64,000 bases of DNA from Perilla frutescens (Eukaryota > Streptophyta > Magnoliopsida > Lamiales > Lamiaceae), in NCBI GenBank assembly GCA_026008535.1, contig BRKX01000011.1:16004001-16068000 (forward strand), given 5' to 3'. The notes under the pieces are model-generated. The model was not told the origin of the DNA. It made no database searches and was given only the letters and a program-made list of their open reading frames with translations. The position numbers and the translations under genes are program-made. Below are positions 1 to 11,640 of this stretch, piece by piece; within the stretch, counting starts at the first letter, position 1, and every line of letters begins with the position of its first letter.

Positions 1-600
1 AACACAATTTAAGTCAACATCAACATCCGAATCAGACTCATTGACTTTAACAACATGTAAGATAACTTGGTCATCATTTTCTTTCACATTGATGCCGACA
101 CCAGTATCAATTGGATAAGAATCTTCACTGGAGATTGCAGTTTTGAGCGGACTAGAAAACCTGACACCTTCCGTTGATGGAAGTGGTGATGGTTCTAATG
201 TTGATGATGATGTTGCTCCTTGAACTGCATCTTCTTTCTGTCGTACACCTATATATCCTTGAAAATGTTCTTGAAGAATATCCCATGCATGCTTGGCTAT
301 AGTACACTTTGAGATCAATTTGAAACAAGGAACGTCAACACAAACAAAAATAACATTAAGAGCCTTAGAGTGGAAGTTTGAAGTGGTTTGTTCTTCAACA
401 CTCCATCGACTTTTAACCTTGTTGATGACTTTTCCAGCTTCATTTGTCTCTTTTGGAATAGACCATTCCTTCAAAATTGTCATCCATGCATGTTCATCAA
501 TATATTTGATGTACATACTCATTCGAGCCTTCCATAAGGCATAATTTGTTCCAAGAAAACTAAGTGTTGGTGGATGACATTGAGCAATGGAAACATCCAT
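1..600 (-). CDS. Copia gag protein, partial (runs off left edge)
   Basis: Reading leftwards from an ATG at 598-600 the frame stays open for 200 codons to the window edge. The N-terminal half looks like a plant Copia gag (DUF4219/UBN2 type): residues ~18-31 read TNYALWKARMSMYI and a later block reads KHAWDILQEHFQG, both hallmarks of that capsid family. From about residue 125 the protein becomes Ser/Pro/Asp-rich and does not resemble the usual second half of UBN2 gag, so there may be an internal deletion or a joined unrelated segment. The initiator-tRNA primer site and LTR lie just upstream (670-2503), so this is the first gene of a minus-strand element whose pol is outside the window. Confidence 0.75.
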   Translation of the reverse strand, partial: MDVSIAQCHPPTLSFLGTNYALWKARMSMYIKYIDEHAWMTILKEWSIPKETNEAGKVINKVKSRWSVEEQTTSNFHSKALNVIFVCVDVPCFKLISKCTIAKHAWDILQEHFQGYIGVRQKEDAVQGATSSSTLEPSPLPSTEGVRFSSPLKTAISSEDSYPIDTGVGINVKENDDQVILHVVKVNESDSDVDVDLNCV

Positions 601-669
601 CACGGTAAAAAAAAAATCAACACAGTATGTAAACAACCCTGGATCGAGTACTTAGTGTGTCAAGTACCG

Positions 670-681
670 GCTCTGATACCA
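670..681 (-). other. Primer binding site, initiator tRNA-Met (Copia)
   Basis: On the minus strand this reads TGGTATCAGAGC, the standard plant Copia primer site complementary to the 3' end of initiator tRNA-Met. It separates the LTR on the right from the gag on the left and fixes the element's orientation. Confidence 0.85.
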
Positions 682-693
682 CTTCTTAGAATT

Positions 694-2503
694 TGTTGCC
701 TCAAATATTGTGAAAAATAAAATCACGTGCAAAGTTATACACAATGTTGTAGTCAGTGTTACTCACTTTACCAACATTGTCACAGAAAATTTATAGAACA
801 GTTTGCACAGAAATAACTTCGATGTCTCTAAATTCTTCGTAGCAGCATGTCTCAGGTTGGGTGAATGATTACAAGGTCTAAGGAGACCTTAAATACTTCC
901 TCCATCTTGTCTTAGTAGTTGCTCCACGATCACAAGAGACTTGGACTTGAATCAATCGCCTTCCACTTCCCATTGCTGTAATAGACTTGAGATAACTGTC
1001 CTCTGCATTGCGTGGCACACGTTCTTCAACATCGTGTAATAGTAGCAGTTATTCCAGTGACCCATGTTCACCTGCAACGGTTAATGTCCAAGAGAGAGTG
1101 GGAACATCACGTCCCTATAAATCCGGAACAGATTTTGACCAAGTCAAAATCAAACATCATCCACGATTTAATCAAGAATTATTTAACCAATAAATTCCTA
1201 AACACGTGGAAAATAAAATGTGACATAAATCACAAAATAATCAAATTAATCCTAAAAAATATGAAATAACAAGATTAAACTTTAGGTCCATCGATTGATG
1301 TTGAAGTTGATGTTATGCGCAATACTCACTGTAACACTATTTCACATCATGGAATCCACTCACCACTACTCTTATAACTACTCACAAAGTCTTCAACCTG
1401 CAAACACACGTTACAACCCAAAGGTAGTGGAGAAATATTCCTTAAAATTTGGAACTGTTTTGACAAAGTCAAAACCCTAAAAGTTTGAAGCTTATCTCTT
1501 TATCCCTTCAGAATAAATCAACTAGAAACGTGAGAATAATAAAGAGATAAGATTCAATAATACATCAGATTAATTATAACTAATTAATCCGAAAATATAG
1601 AGGAGAAATAAGATTAACTTCCAGAGAGTTGTACTCGATGTCACGAGAATGATGGAACACATTCGATATAACATTGACTTCGATATTATCAATCAGAGTG
1701 ATAACATCATCTGGAACACATCATTCTCAACAGTAATGGTCTAAAGGTAACTGCTCTCCAGATCATCTCCTCTTGTCACACTCTCTTCAACTTCGGATAA
1801 CTGCTCCACTACCTGTGACAGTTATTCAAAGACAGAGAGAACATCATGGTTCCTGAAAAATAGGAACCAACTTTGATTGTTTCAAAGTTAGTTTTAATCC
1901 ATGATTTAAACCTGTTTTCACCCACTAAATTATCCGTAAAATCATGGAAGTAATCAGTGATAAAAATCACAAAATAATCAAATCAATTTAAGATAAATTG
2001 ATTCTAAAAATTATGAAATGAAAAGATTATCAGCCTGGAACAGACTGATGTTACAGAAAAGACGGAACAACATTAGATGCAACATTAACTTCCATGTTAC
2101 ATCTTTTGCAACCGTTACCAACTAACCACTCTCACACAATCTGCAATATTAAGGGAGCTATACCAATCTTCCCATATTCAGTACCTACAAGATGGTTAGA
2201 CAAATTGGGGATAGAAAATAGTGGTTCCTTAAAAGTAGGAAATAATTTGGACCATTTCAAAATTAAGTTTATTCACTATCTTAACCACCTATATCCACTA
2301 TTTTAAATTCAAATCTCGTGGATATATTTAAATAAGATAGACAAATTAATCAGATTAATTCAAAGAGAATTAATCCTAAAAACTAGGAAATGATAAGATT
2401 ACTATACGTAATGTTTCGGTCAATGTTGTAGGAATGGTGTTACACACCATGTATAACATTGAGGACAATGTTATCAACAGTGTTGATAACATCTAATGTA
2501 GCA
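694..2503 (-). repeat. 5' LTR of the minus-strand Copia, about 1.8 kb
   Basis: The segment lies between the primer site and the interrupted gag of a Gypsy element. The left border (TGTTGCC on the plus strand) is 12 bp from the PBS. The right border is inferred from where Gypsy gag coding begins (~2504) and from a CA at 2503. The partner LTR is outside the window, so borders cannot be checked against a second copy. Most of the LTR is built of degenerate reiterated units (see the separate entry). Confidence 0.55.
1085..2420. repeat. Four degenerate tandem units inside the Copia LTR
   Basis: The anchor AAGATTA preceded by an AT-rich block containing TTAATCC or a variant recurs at about 1271, 1610, 2023 and 2395 (spacings 339, 413 and 372 bp). 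Around each anchor the order is the same: a purine-rich block, a block resembling TTTTGACCAAGTCAAAA, the AT-rich block, the anchor, then a stretch of AACATTG/GATGTTATC words. Divergence is high, so the duplication is old. Confidence 0.6.
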
Positions 2504-2571
2504 CCATTCCTAATAGTTTTCTTTATCTCTGGATCGTATAATAGATTCTCTTCTGAAGAGCTTCTAGGCAT
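2504..2571 (-). pseudogene. N-terminus of an Athila-like Gypsy gag, cut by the Copia LTR
   Basis: From the ATG at 2569-2571 the minus strand encodes a peptide beginning MPRSSSEENLLYDPEIKKT. The pattern LLYDPEIEKT is typical of the extreme N-terminus of plant Athila/Tat gag proteins. The coding sense ends about 22 codons in, where the Copia LTR begins. The primer site and LTR to the right are in the expected order. Confidence 0.6.
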
Positions 2572-2619
2572 CAACTTCTGAGCACATCATCTTAGAAAGT
2601 AAAATCACTGGAAATCAGT

Positions 2620-2637
2620 TCCCTGACAACGGCGCCA
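2620..2637 (-). other. Primer binding site, tRNA-Asp (Gypsy)
   Basis: The minus strand reads TGGCGCCGTTGTCAGGGA, one base off the plant tRNA-Asp complement used by Athila-type elements. The plus-strand Athila further right has the same site at 47205. Confidence 0.85.
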
Positions 2638-2641
2638 ATTT

Positions 2642-4213
2642 TGATACGAGGTTGTTTCGCACTCAAAATGATATTTGTAACTCGTATGCCCATAGCGACC
2701 GTAGCAAGCTTATGTGTATGAGTCGATCCTATAAAGAGTTGTCGTGATTCCATCTTTGGGTAACCAATCAATAAAGAGATTGGTTTGTGTTGTCACCGTA
2801 CTGAAAGTAAATCTGCAAAATGTAAATGAAAGAAAATATCAAATAACAAAGATTTCGGTATTTGAACTAGAATTTAGTTTAAGTCTAAACTACTCGATCA
2901 TGGGCACACCGATTTTTATGTATTACTAAGTCACCCAGTTATGGAAACTGGATTCTTCTGTGTGTCTCATTATTCATCCTTTCATTTTAGGTTTAAAAGT
3001 TATTCATCGTCAAATAAACCCCTAACCTACCATCCACCCTCAGTTCCCGAAAGAGATATAAATGAATATAATAGACAGTAGTGTGTTTTAGACGAACCTA
3101 AGTCTTTTGTGTTTATCGATTCCTCGTGTACCCACAACAACCCACCAATTTCCTAATTACTATATGAATCAACATACAGTCATGATTCATCAATTCAATT
3201 AATATTGGTGTGTCTTCTATGTCTAAGGAGTGATCAGCTACATTGGGCATTTCAGACACACACTCACATAAAACAAGATAAAAAATCGGCAGAAACATTT
3301 CATGCATTAATATGCACATACGGTCTTACGAGTCTAGTTTTTTACTTTAAGCCATTTCCTATCATTCAAATACCAGAATTAAAGATCTAGCCACGCACGC
3401 TAGATGAAATTAAACTTGCAAAATTTAAAGACATAATTATAGAAAAGGACTTACTGAATTAACATGTAAAAGAACTCAATTCCAGCGTCGTGCATTAAAA
3501 ATATTTCTAAGTGCCAAAGGCATAAGGCCTTTTGGACTGTCCTTGCTGCCGTGGCAGCTTACAAAAAATAACAAGAAATTAAAGTGTAAAAATTAAATAT
3601 TGTATCAATGTTTTTCGACCTCTCTTTTCCAGAAATGGAACTAGTTTAAATAGATACAATTACGAACTAGTTTAAAATGGGCCTTCAACTGCATTCCGGG
3701 TCTGGCGTGCCCTCTGCACCTGACTGGATAAGCCTTATCCAAGGCTTGTTGATCAAATCTCTATTTTTTAGGGATTGATCTTATCTCTTTGTCTTCGCGC
3801 CTCCCAATAGTTCAACTTTGCACCACATCTTCTCGGATTTGTATCTATCCCTCACTCCTTGTTTGACTTCAATTGATTCCCAAAAAATTCACATGTGCCC
3901 ATTCCAAACCTTTGGTCGAGTCTATACAAGCAATGTGGGCACGACATCATCTAGTCAACTTTATTCTTAGTGTTATGCCCATTTTGCTTGCCGAATGTTG
4001 GATGAATGCTGAAGAAGTTCTCATGTGTCTCTAGCTGCTATTTACGGCATTTAGATAAGCTTGAATAATTAGGTATAAAATGACTCTTTCACTAGACTCG
4101 ACCTCTGAAATGCCCTTGACCACAACCCAGTTCTTTTCGACTCAAAATAGATTAAAAATGACATTTATATCAAATAGAATGCCTATAAAAATGCGAAATA
4201 AATTGACTTATCA
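2642..4213 (-). repeat. 5' LTR of a minus-strand Athila-like Gypsy
   Basis: The block begins TGATACGAG four bases from the tRNA-Asp primer site and ends ACTTATCA at 4213, giving TGATA/TATCA termini. On the minus strand it starts TGATAAGTC, resembling the TGATAAAC start of the complete Athila in this window. Length is 1572 bp. The 3' partner LTR is not in the window, so the right border rests on the terminal motif and the coding-like fragment that follows. Confidence 0.6.
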
Positions 4214-4363
4214 ACCATCAATCTTCCATACACCTCTGATATTGAGATTCCAGAGCATACCTTCTCTGATGTTGTAGCTCCTACCACCCAGTCTGATCCT
4301 AAACCTGAAACAGGCTCACAAAACACAAGTATGCAAACTGAAATCAGTGCGGGCACATCAACT
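4214..4363 (+). pseudogene. Residual coding fragment between two LTR insertions
   Basis: This frame is open for about 50 codons (it includes EIPEHTFSDVVAPTTQ and ends in a Ser/Thr/Gln-rich stretch) and is cut at 4363 by the next Copia LTR. I do not recognise it. Its Pro/Thr/Gln-rich, acidic composition would suit the linker between integrase and RT in a Copia polyprotein, but a host gene fragment is equally possible. Confidence 0.3.
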
Positions 4364-5768
4364 TGTTAGTTTTGTGTATTGGAAGACTTGTCTTTGTATC
4401 CTTTTCTGATGATATGATGATATGAAATGAAAGTTATTGCAGTCACTATTTGCATTTATATTATGTTATGTAATTGTACTATGCAATTTTCCATATACTT
4501 ACATTGTAAATGATATAGTGTGGGGAGTCACACGGTAAGATCATATCAATAGAACCTTGTATTCTATTAAAGAGCTCACGGCTTAGATGGTCCTGAACAC
4601 ACCATCGGTACACCGTAGAATAATCTGATAAGTTAGTTTATCTTGGCTAACTGATTATTCTAGTACACTTGTTAGTGTATTAAGGAGGATCATAACCCAG
4701 TTAGTGAGAGAATAAAGATCCACAGAGTTCGGGTTCTGAACTCATGTGATATTGGCGAACATGTGTGTGCGTTGTTTGTTACATTGATTTATCAATGGGT
4801 GAGATCTTTTCGTCGATCAATAAACTCGATATCTTGGGTAATGATAGTGTATGCATAATGTCTCGAGCAGTATGCATGAGCACCGTGTCCTGATGAGCCA
4901 GGTTGATGATGTTATCTTGAGGAAACACAAGTTCATCTTGAAATCCTGCAGGTGGAATTTATTCCTTACATGGTAAAGCTAATGTGGTACTACTCAAGGT
5001 TTTAGATATTAATTATTTATAGCTGTCAGAGGCTGACATAATTAATTAATATATATTATATCTTAAGCATGGGGAATGGCTAGACCAAAGGAGAAAACAT
5101 ATTCCCAAATATGTATTAAATTAGTAGGTCAGATTTATATTTCTTTAATGGAATAAAAGTAAAACTTAATTTATTTAATTATATCCTAAGTTTATTGGAT
5201 ATTAGATATTAAATAAATTAGTGGGCCAATTTAATATTCTTCTAGATCCCTGTTGTACCCCAATTGACTGATAGTGGACTTGATATAGAACTTGAGATAG
5301 AGGCCCAAACCCTACTAGAAGAAATTTCGCTCACCTCCCTATATAAAAAGGGAGGAGGGATGAAATTTTTAGCAATTAATAATCAACCTCTCTTTGTCTC
5401 TCTAGATATCCACAGATTCCACAAACCTATCTAGTAGGTTTCAGCTATTCTAAATCTAGATACAGGAATACAACAGAAGATCTTGGAGTAGAATTGTGGT
5501 GGCTGATTTTTTGAGGAAAAAGGAGCGCCAGTTTTGTGTTCATTCAACAACAAGATTAGTCCTGTAATCTTGTCCACAGACCGTCTATCGATTTGTAAAT
5601 AGATTCGTTTCTATGTATTCCGCTTTATTAGATTCAAATCTGCTTTGCATGTTAATTCTATTAGACTGTGATAAACATGCATATGACATAAAATTATGAT
5701 TTTCATGAACATGGATTAATGAACAACCAATAGATCATGCGGTGGTTTAATTCTAAAAAAAACCAACA
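4364..5768 (+). repeat. 5' LTR of the plus-strand Copia
   Basis: Termini are TGTTAG and CCAACA, matching the TGTT/AACA ends of Copia LTRs, and the primer site follows within three bases. The TATA box and the CT-rich leader after it place U3/R at about 5370. Length is 1405 bp. Without a 3' copy the left border is provisional. Confidence 0.6.
5340..5350 (+). promoter_or_regulatory. TATA box of the plus-strand Copia LTR
   Basis: TATATAAAAAG, flanked by the imperfect inverted pair CTCCC/GGGAGG and followed by a CT-rich leader. This is the layout expected of an LTR core promoter. Confidence 0.55.
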
Positions 5769-5770
5769 AC

Positions 5771-5783
5771 TGATATCAGAGCG
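5771..5783 (+). other. Altered initiator-Met primer binding site
   Basis: TGATATCAGAGCG differs from the canonical TGGTATCAGAGC by one G-to-A change at the third base. It immediately follows the LTR end. Confidence 0.75.
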
Positions 5784-8207
5784 GGTTTTGGCACTATTCT
5801 AGGATTAATCCAAGCATAAATTCGATATATATATATATATATATTTAAATTTGATGTTAAATTTATAGTTCTTAAATTTTCAGATTTAAATATGCATGCA
5901 TGTCGATTTATGGTATTCAAAACTTGGAAGAATTTTTGGATTGAATTCAAAAATTCTAGTTTTGAGTTGTTGGAATTTTCAATCATCATGAGAAATAGAT
6001 TTGGGATGATATTTCATGGTCTTCAAATTTCCAAATTATGTCTCATAATTTTTGAAAATTTGGTGGTCAAAATTTTCCAATTTTGAAGTGTGAAATTTCC
6101 CTAATTTGTGTTATAATTTTCGATCACTGTGAATTAAAGTTTGGATGGTTTTTTGATCAAGATCAAAATTTCCAGTTTTAATTTGGATGTGGGTCGAAAA
6201 TTTGATGGCTTAGAATAAGGATAGGTATTTTTAATGTATATCTTAATTTACCTAATTCTAATCTAGATAGATTTGATTTATAAATTTGGTAATTTTTGAA
6301 GTGGATCAAAATTTTCAGATTTTTAATTTTTGTAATTTTTGAAACCTTTGTTTTTTATTTGGAATAGTTTTTTGATTAATGTCAAAATTTCCAAATATGT
6401 TATTTTATGTAATTTTCGATTTTATTAAATTAAATTTGGAGGAAATTTTAATGGAAATTAAATTTCCAGATTTATTTGATGATTAGGTTCGAAAGTTATG
6501 AGCATGGGATTTAGATTTGGTATTATTAGATGTATATCTTAATTTACCTAATTTTAATATAGATAGATTTGAAAATAGAATTTTAAATTTGGAAGAATTT
6601 TCGAAATCTATAGATATTAAAATTGGATAAGGTAATTTTTGGATATATAAAAATAATTGTCAAAATCCAATTGTGATAAGAATTTAAATTTGGATAGGGT
6701 TTGGAAGATTTTGAAGTGGATCAAATCTCCAAAACATTATCCTTGAAATTTTTGATTCTTATGTAATATATTTTGATTAGATTTTTGATTTATATCAAGA
6801 TATCCAAATATTATTTAATTAAGGTGATTCGAAAATATTAAATAAATTTGGTGGATAATTTCAATTAATTTCTAGATTTATTTTGTAATTATATTCGAAA
6901 ACTTACAAGATTTAAATTGGTGGATAATTATTTAATTTCTAATTTTTATCTTGTGGATAATATCGAATTAAGTAATTTTATTAATTGCAAAATTCGATAT
7001 TTAATATTCATGCATAGATATCATATGTTATTTTATGTAGATCATATAATATATGATTGTTGGATTTGTAGACTGTGTTTGTTTTCAGGTTTCCGAACTA
7101 TCATGGCTTCTTTATTTTATATAATGTATGTTTATGTTGAATGAATGTCCGTCGTATGCCGGTTTGGCTACGTGATTTTAATTCATGAGAAAATCCATGG
7201 ATTAGGTCTAGGTTTTATTTTATGTTGTTTTAATGTAATAGATATAAAGCTATTATACCGTGTTTTTGAGTTGTAATTTTTATTCTAGCAATATTAGATT
7301 TTTCCTTTTGGAATAGATAGTTTGTATTGAATAAAGATCGGAGATCAACTCAAAGAAGGAAAGTAGTTCAGCACCAAGAAGGAAGGTTCACCGGTTCACA
7401 TCCCGAAATCCTAAATGGAGCTAGGATTTTCGGCGAGGCGTGGTGAAGGGGGCGACGGCCAAGCCCTATTTCGGAGCTGACTTTCCTGTTTTATCTCATC
7501 AATCAACATGAGATATAAGCCATGATAGTTGGAATATTAATGTTGCTTATTATGTTGAAGCATGCAATGGATGTTTATCATTTTATGTGATATTTGCATG
7601 TTCGATAATGGGATAAAATGAAACTTCCAACATAAATAACTAAGTGGGAGAGATTCATACCAAAGTATGTAGAAATCTCATATGGTCTCCATTAAATCTG
7701 ATTTAATTGAGAAGTGATGAGCATGCGTGTTGACATCGGTTTTCCTCCATATCGGATGTGTCATATCACAGATTTCTCTAGAAATTAAATATCCTAAATG
7801 GATAGCTGTAGAACACTATTAGAACTAACTGACTCATCCATCTAGAGCAGTTAAATTCGAATAGTGATCTTGGTGTGAAGATAATGGTGTGCACACTTAG
7901 ATGTAATTTATTGATAAACGTCTACACGATCGTGGCTTATGAGTTAGATGATTACATGACCGTGTTTATTATCCGACTATTAATTTGCTTGTTGTAAGAA
8001 AACTCAATTGGAGGCAAATTAAAGGTTTAATAACCTATTTAAAAATGAAATTTATAAATGTCCACACGATCGTGGCTTATAGAAATAATTTTTAAAGTAT
8101 CGGTGGAAAAGTATATAATTTTTATGAGGTTTTCGATTATATACCGTTTATCCTAAAAAGTTTGTGACTGTACTGCATGCTTTAATTTCAATTATTTCAT
8201 ATCATTA
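5784..8207 (+). other. Long untranslated leader of the Copia, with internal repeats
   Basis: There is no convincing coding frame in these 2.4 kb. The leader is T-rich and carries a direct repeat about 295 bp apart (same 40-base block at 6235 and 6530, few differences) and many short variants of a GGTCAAAATTTTC word. Near its end the palindrome CACGATCGTG occurs twice within similar flanks (~7927 and ~8065). Such leaders are known from some plant Copia lineages. Confidence 0.55.
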
Positions 8208-9045
8208 ATGTCACTCTCCAATCTGTCCTCAATCCTCAAAGAAAACAAACTCGTCGGTGAAAACTATAATGATTGAATTCGTTTAACCTCGTCCTAGTTG
8301 TTGAGGGACAAAAGTTTGTACTTGAAGAGGTATGTCCTGATAGGCTAGATGAAGGTTCTGATGAAGCCCAAAAGGCCGCGTATGACAAGTGGGTCAAGTC
8401 TGATGAGATAGCGCGCTGCTACATTCTGGCTTTTATGTCGAATGTCTTGCAACATCAACATCAGACTATGAAGACTGCTTATGATGTCATGCTCAACCTT
8501 AAGGAGCTCTTTGGTTATCAGAACCACTCGGCTCGCCACTTAGCAATGAAGAAGTTGATGGATGCGAAAATGGCTGACTCCACACCTGTTAGGGATCATG
8601 TTCTCACGATGATGGAGTATCTGGCTGAGATCAAGACCTTAGGTGGAGAACTAGATACCGAATCATAGATTGACATCGTTCTTCATAGCCTGTCCTCGAA
8701 GTTTGAGCAGTTCAGGTTGAGCTTCAACATGATCAAGAAAGATGTTACCTTAACTGAATTGCTCATGGATCTTCAGGCGGCTAAATTGCTTCAAAAGAAC
8801 AATCCTCAGGCCCACATAGCTGAGAGAGGGACGTCTTCTTTTGGAGGAAAAAGGAAGAAGAGATACGTACCTAAAAAGGCTGAAGATGGGTGCCTAAGGT
8901 GAAGAAGCAAAAGGCAAAGATTCCTCCTGAGGAATTCAAGTCGAAGACTAAATACTTCAGCTGCGGCCAACCAGGTCACTGGAAGGCGGTGTGCCCTAAC
9001 AAGAAGAAGATGAAAGGTATATCTCACACTCTAGTTGTGGAAACA
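8208..9045 (+). pseudogene. Copia gag (capsid and nucleocapsid), broken
   Basis: The likely start is ATG 8208 (begins MSLSNLSSILKENKLVGENY). A stop and a frame change follow at ~8271. The UBN2-type capsid continues from 8273 (motif ARHLAMKKLMDAKM; later SLSSKFEQFRLSFNMIKK), with an in-frame TAG at 8666 where relatives have Gln, and another frame change near 8885. The zinc knuckle (YFSCGQPGHWKAVC, ~8952-8995) keeps C-H-C but the first Cys is replaced by Tyr, so it should not bind zinc normally. Confidence 0.8.
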
Positions 9046-9168
9046 TGTTTAGCGACTTGTTCTACCCAGTCATGGGTAGTAGATACTGGAGCTACTGATC
9101 ATGTTTGCATGTCTTTGTAGAGGTTCCTGGTAAAAAGACAGCTAAGTGAGAATGAGATCACCGTCTGC
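9046..9168 (+). pseudogene. Copia aspartic protease remnant
   Basis: Contains WVVDTGATDHVC, the catalytic Asp-Thr-Gly of a retropepsin in its usual Copia context, at about 9073-9108. An in-frame TAG at 9118 interrupts the domain just after the active site. The frame continues into integrase. Confidence 0.7.
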
Positions 9169-10362
9169 ATGGGTAATGCTATGAGAATAGCGACTGTTGC
9201 AGTGGGAGACATTATTTTACCTTTCAGTAGTGATAGAACTTTGGTTTTGAAAGATTGTCTTTATGTGCCTGGTTTTAGACGAAACTTGGTTTCAGTTTCT
9301 AAATTGATTATGGATGGATATTCTGTTTCTTTTGATAACAAAGTAGTTATCTTCAGTGGTAAATATTTTATCTGTTCTGACACATTGAATGTACACTTAT
9401 ACTTTCTTAAACCAATTGAAAACACTACGCAAAGACAACTGTTGAATATATCGATCATAAACCCTAACAAGAGGATACAATGGCTTGTAAACGATGGACC
9501 ATTATCTTCTTTGGTACTGGAATCATTTCCTTTGTGTGAATCCTGTTTGGAAGGTAAAATGACCAAGCGTCGTTTTCAGTCAAAATGAAATAGATCCGAA
9601 GGGCTATTAGATTTGATTCACTCTAACCTGTGTGGCCCTATAACAATTCAAGCTCGAGGAGGGTTTGAGTATTTCATCACAATTATTGATGATTACTCTA
9701 GATATGAATATCTCTACCTGTTGCGTAGCAAGTCTGAATGCTTTGAGAAATTCAATGAGTTTAAGAAAGAAGCGGAGAAACGAACAGATAGAAGTATCAA
9801 GTCACTACGTTCTGATCATGGTGATGAGTACCTCTTAAGCGAATTTAGGGATTACATGGCAGAGAATGAGATTACTTCCCAGTTGACTGCGCCTGGAACG
9901 CCACAGCAGAATGAGATGGCAGAAAGAAGGAATCATACGCTGTTAGAGATGGTCAGATCAATGATGAATGATTCTGAGTTGCCCATTTTATTCTGTGGAT
10001 ATGCCCTAGAAACAACGACCTATATTCTTAACTTGGTTCCATCAAAATCAGTTCCTTCTACACCCACAGAACTATGGACTGGACGAAAGCCCAGTTTGAA
10101 CCATATTCGGATTTGGGGTAGCCCTATACACATGTTGGATAAGGAAGCTGATAAGGTGGCTCCTTGTACTGATGTAAGGCTGTTTGTTGGATATCCTAGA
10201 AGAACGAAATGTGGTTTATTTTATTGTCTTAAGGATCAGAAGATCATTGTTAGCACCAATGCTCGATTCTTAGAGGAAGACTATGTCATAAACCACAAAC
10301 CAAGGAGTGAAATCATCCTTGAGGAGTTAAGGGGAGGATGGAATCCTACATCAGTGGTATAA
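9169..10362 (+). pseudogene. Copia integrase, broken
   Basis: Same frame as the protease. The pre-integrase zinc domain has its C-terminal CESCLEGK pair, but the two upstream histidines appear to be lost in a small deletion near 9465. The core has RSDHGDEYL (second Asp) and a Glu in the QQNEMAERRNHTLLEM region, but the first catalytic Asp is Asn (HSNLCGP instead of HxDxCGP). A TGA at 9586 and a TAA at 10360 interrupt the frame. Confidence 0.8.
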
Positions 10363-10410
10363 GAAGAGGTACCACCAATCACTGCACAACGTGTCACAGA
10401 AGTACAGAAT

Positions 10411-11500
10411 TTGCCTTGTCGCAGTGGGAGGGTTGTACGCCAACCTGATACATTCATTGGTCTGGAAGAGGCTTCAGATTTCCCAGAGAGAATAAATGAA
10501 TTGCATCCCAGGACCTATGACGGGGCAATTCAAGATAAAGATGCAGATTCTTGGAAAACTACAGTGGAGTCTGAGATTGGATCTGTGGATCGCAATCAAG
10601 TCTGGGAACTCGTAGAACCACTTGATGGGGTAAAACCCATTGGCTGTAAGTGGGTGTACAAGTGTAAGAGAGGACCTAACAGGAAGGTTGAAACCTTCAA
10701 GGCAAGATTGGTGGCGAAAGGGTACACTCAGAAAGAAGGGATCAATTATGAGGAAACCTTTTCGCCGGTAGCCATGCTTAAGTCAATCTGGATTCTCTTG
10801 TCAATTGCTGCTCATTTGGATTATGAGATCTGACAGATGGATGTCAAGACAAGTTTCCTTAACAAAAGTCTTGAAGAAAATAATCACATGAAGCAACTAG
10901 AGGGATTCATTACTAAGGGCTAAGAGCACTTGGTGTGTAAGCTTAAGAGATCCATTTATGGACTTAAGCAGGCATCGAGATCTTGGAACATTCAATTTGA
11001 CGAGGTTATCCAATCATATGGATTCGTGCAAAGTTCGGATGAGAGCTGTGTGACAGAAACGTGGTGGTATTCCTCATACTTTATGTTGATGACATCTTGC
11101 TTATTGGAAACAATAAGAAGGCGTTGTCAATTATTAGAGTGTGGTTATCTAAGCAGTTGGATATGAAGGATCTGGGTAAAGTCGAAAATGTCCTTGGCAT
11201 CAAGATCATTGAAGATCGCCAGAAAATGATGATATGTCTGTCCCAGGCGACTTATATCGATACAGTGCTGGCTAGGTTTGGCATGCAAAATTCCAAGAAA
11301 GGCTTTATACCTTACAGGCATGGAATTCATCTATCCAAGGAAATATGTCCCCAAACACAATCTGAGATAGAGGAAATGAAGAAAGTACCATATGCTTTGA
11401 CTGTGGGAAGCTTGATGTATGTTATGTTATGCACTAGGCCTGATATATGCTATGTAATTGGCATGGTAAGCAGATATTAGTCTAACCCTAGATAAGGTCA
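10411..11500 (+). pseudogene. Copia reverse transcriptase, broken
   Basis: Fingers/palm motifs are clear: KWVYKCKRGPN, ARLVAKGYTQKEG, YEETFSPVA, SIYGLKQASRSWN, and the catalytic LYVDDILLIGN at ~11079-11111. In-frame stops lie at 10831 (Trp/Arg position before QMDVKT) and 10921, and a frameshift at about 11050 separates the YGLKQ block from YVDD. The C-terminal thumb block (GSLMYVMLCTRPDICY) is present. Confidence 0.85.
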
Positions 11501-11640
11501 CTGGACTGCGGTCAAAAATATTCTCAAGTACCTTAAAAGGACTCGAGATTACATGTTGGTATACCGTTCTGATAGTCGAGATTTTTATGTTCTATATGCT
11601 GAACACATGTTACTTTAAGATGCTTCTGCATCTTTGTTTT
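11501..11640 (+). pseudogene. Trace of the Copia RT to RNase H connection
   Basis: A frame reading GHWTAVKNILKYLKRTRDYM (11505 onwards) is the usual bridge between RT and RNase H. The first RNase H motif is absent and similarity stops, marking the 3' truncation point. Confidence 0.5.

Larger units (their letters stand above)
4364..11640 (+). mobile_element. Decayed plus-strand Copia retrotransposon, 3' truncated
   Basis: Order is 5' LTR (4364-5768), altered Met primer site, 2.4 kb leader, gag, protease, integrase and RT. Homology fades about 11500-11640 at the start of RNase H and no 3' LTR is found. Many nonsense codons and at least three frameshifts interrupt the ORFs, so it is an old copy that cannot move on its own. 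Confidence 0.85.
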
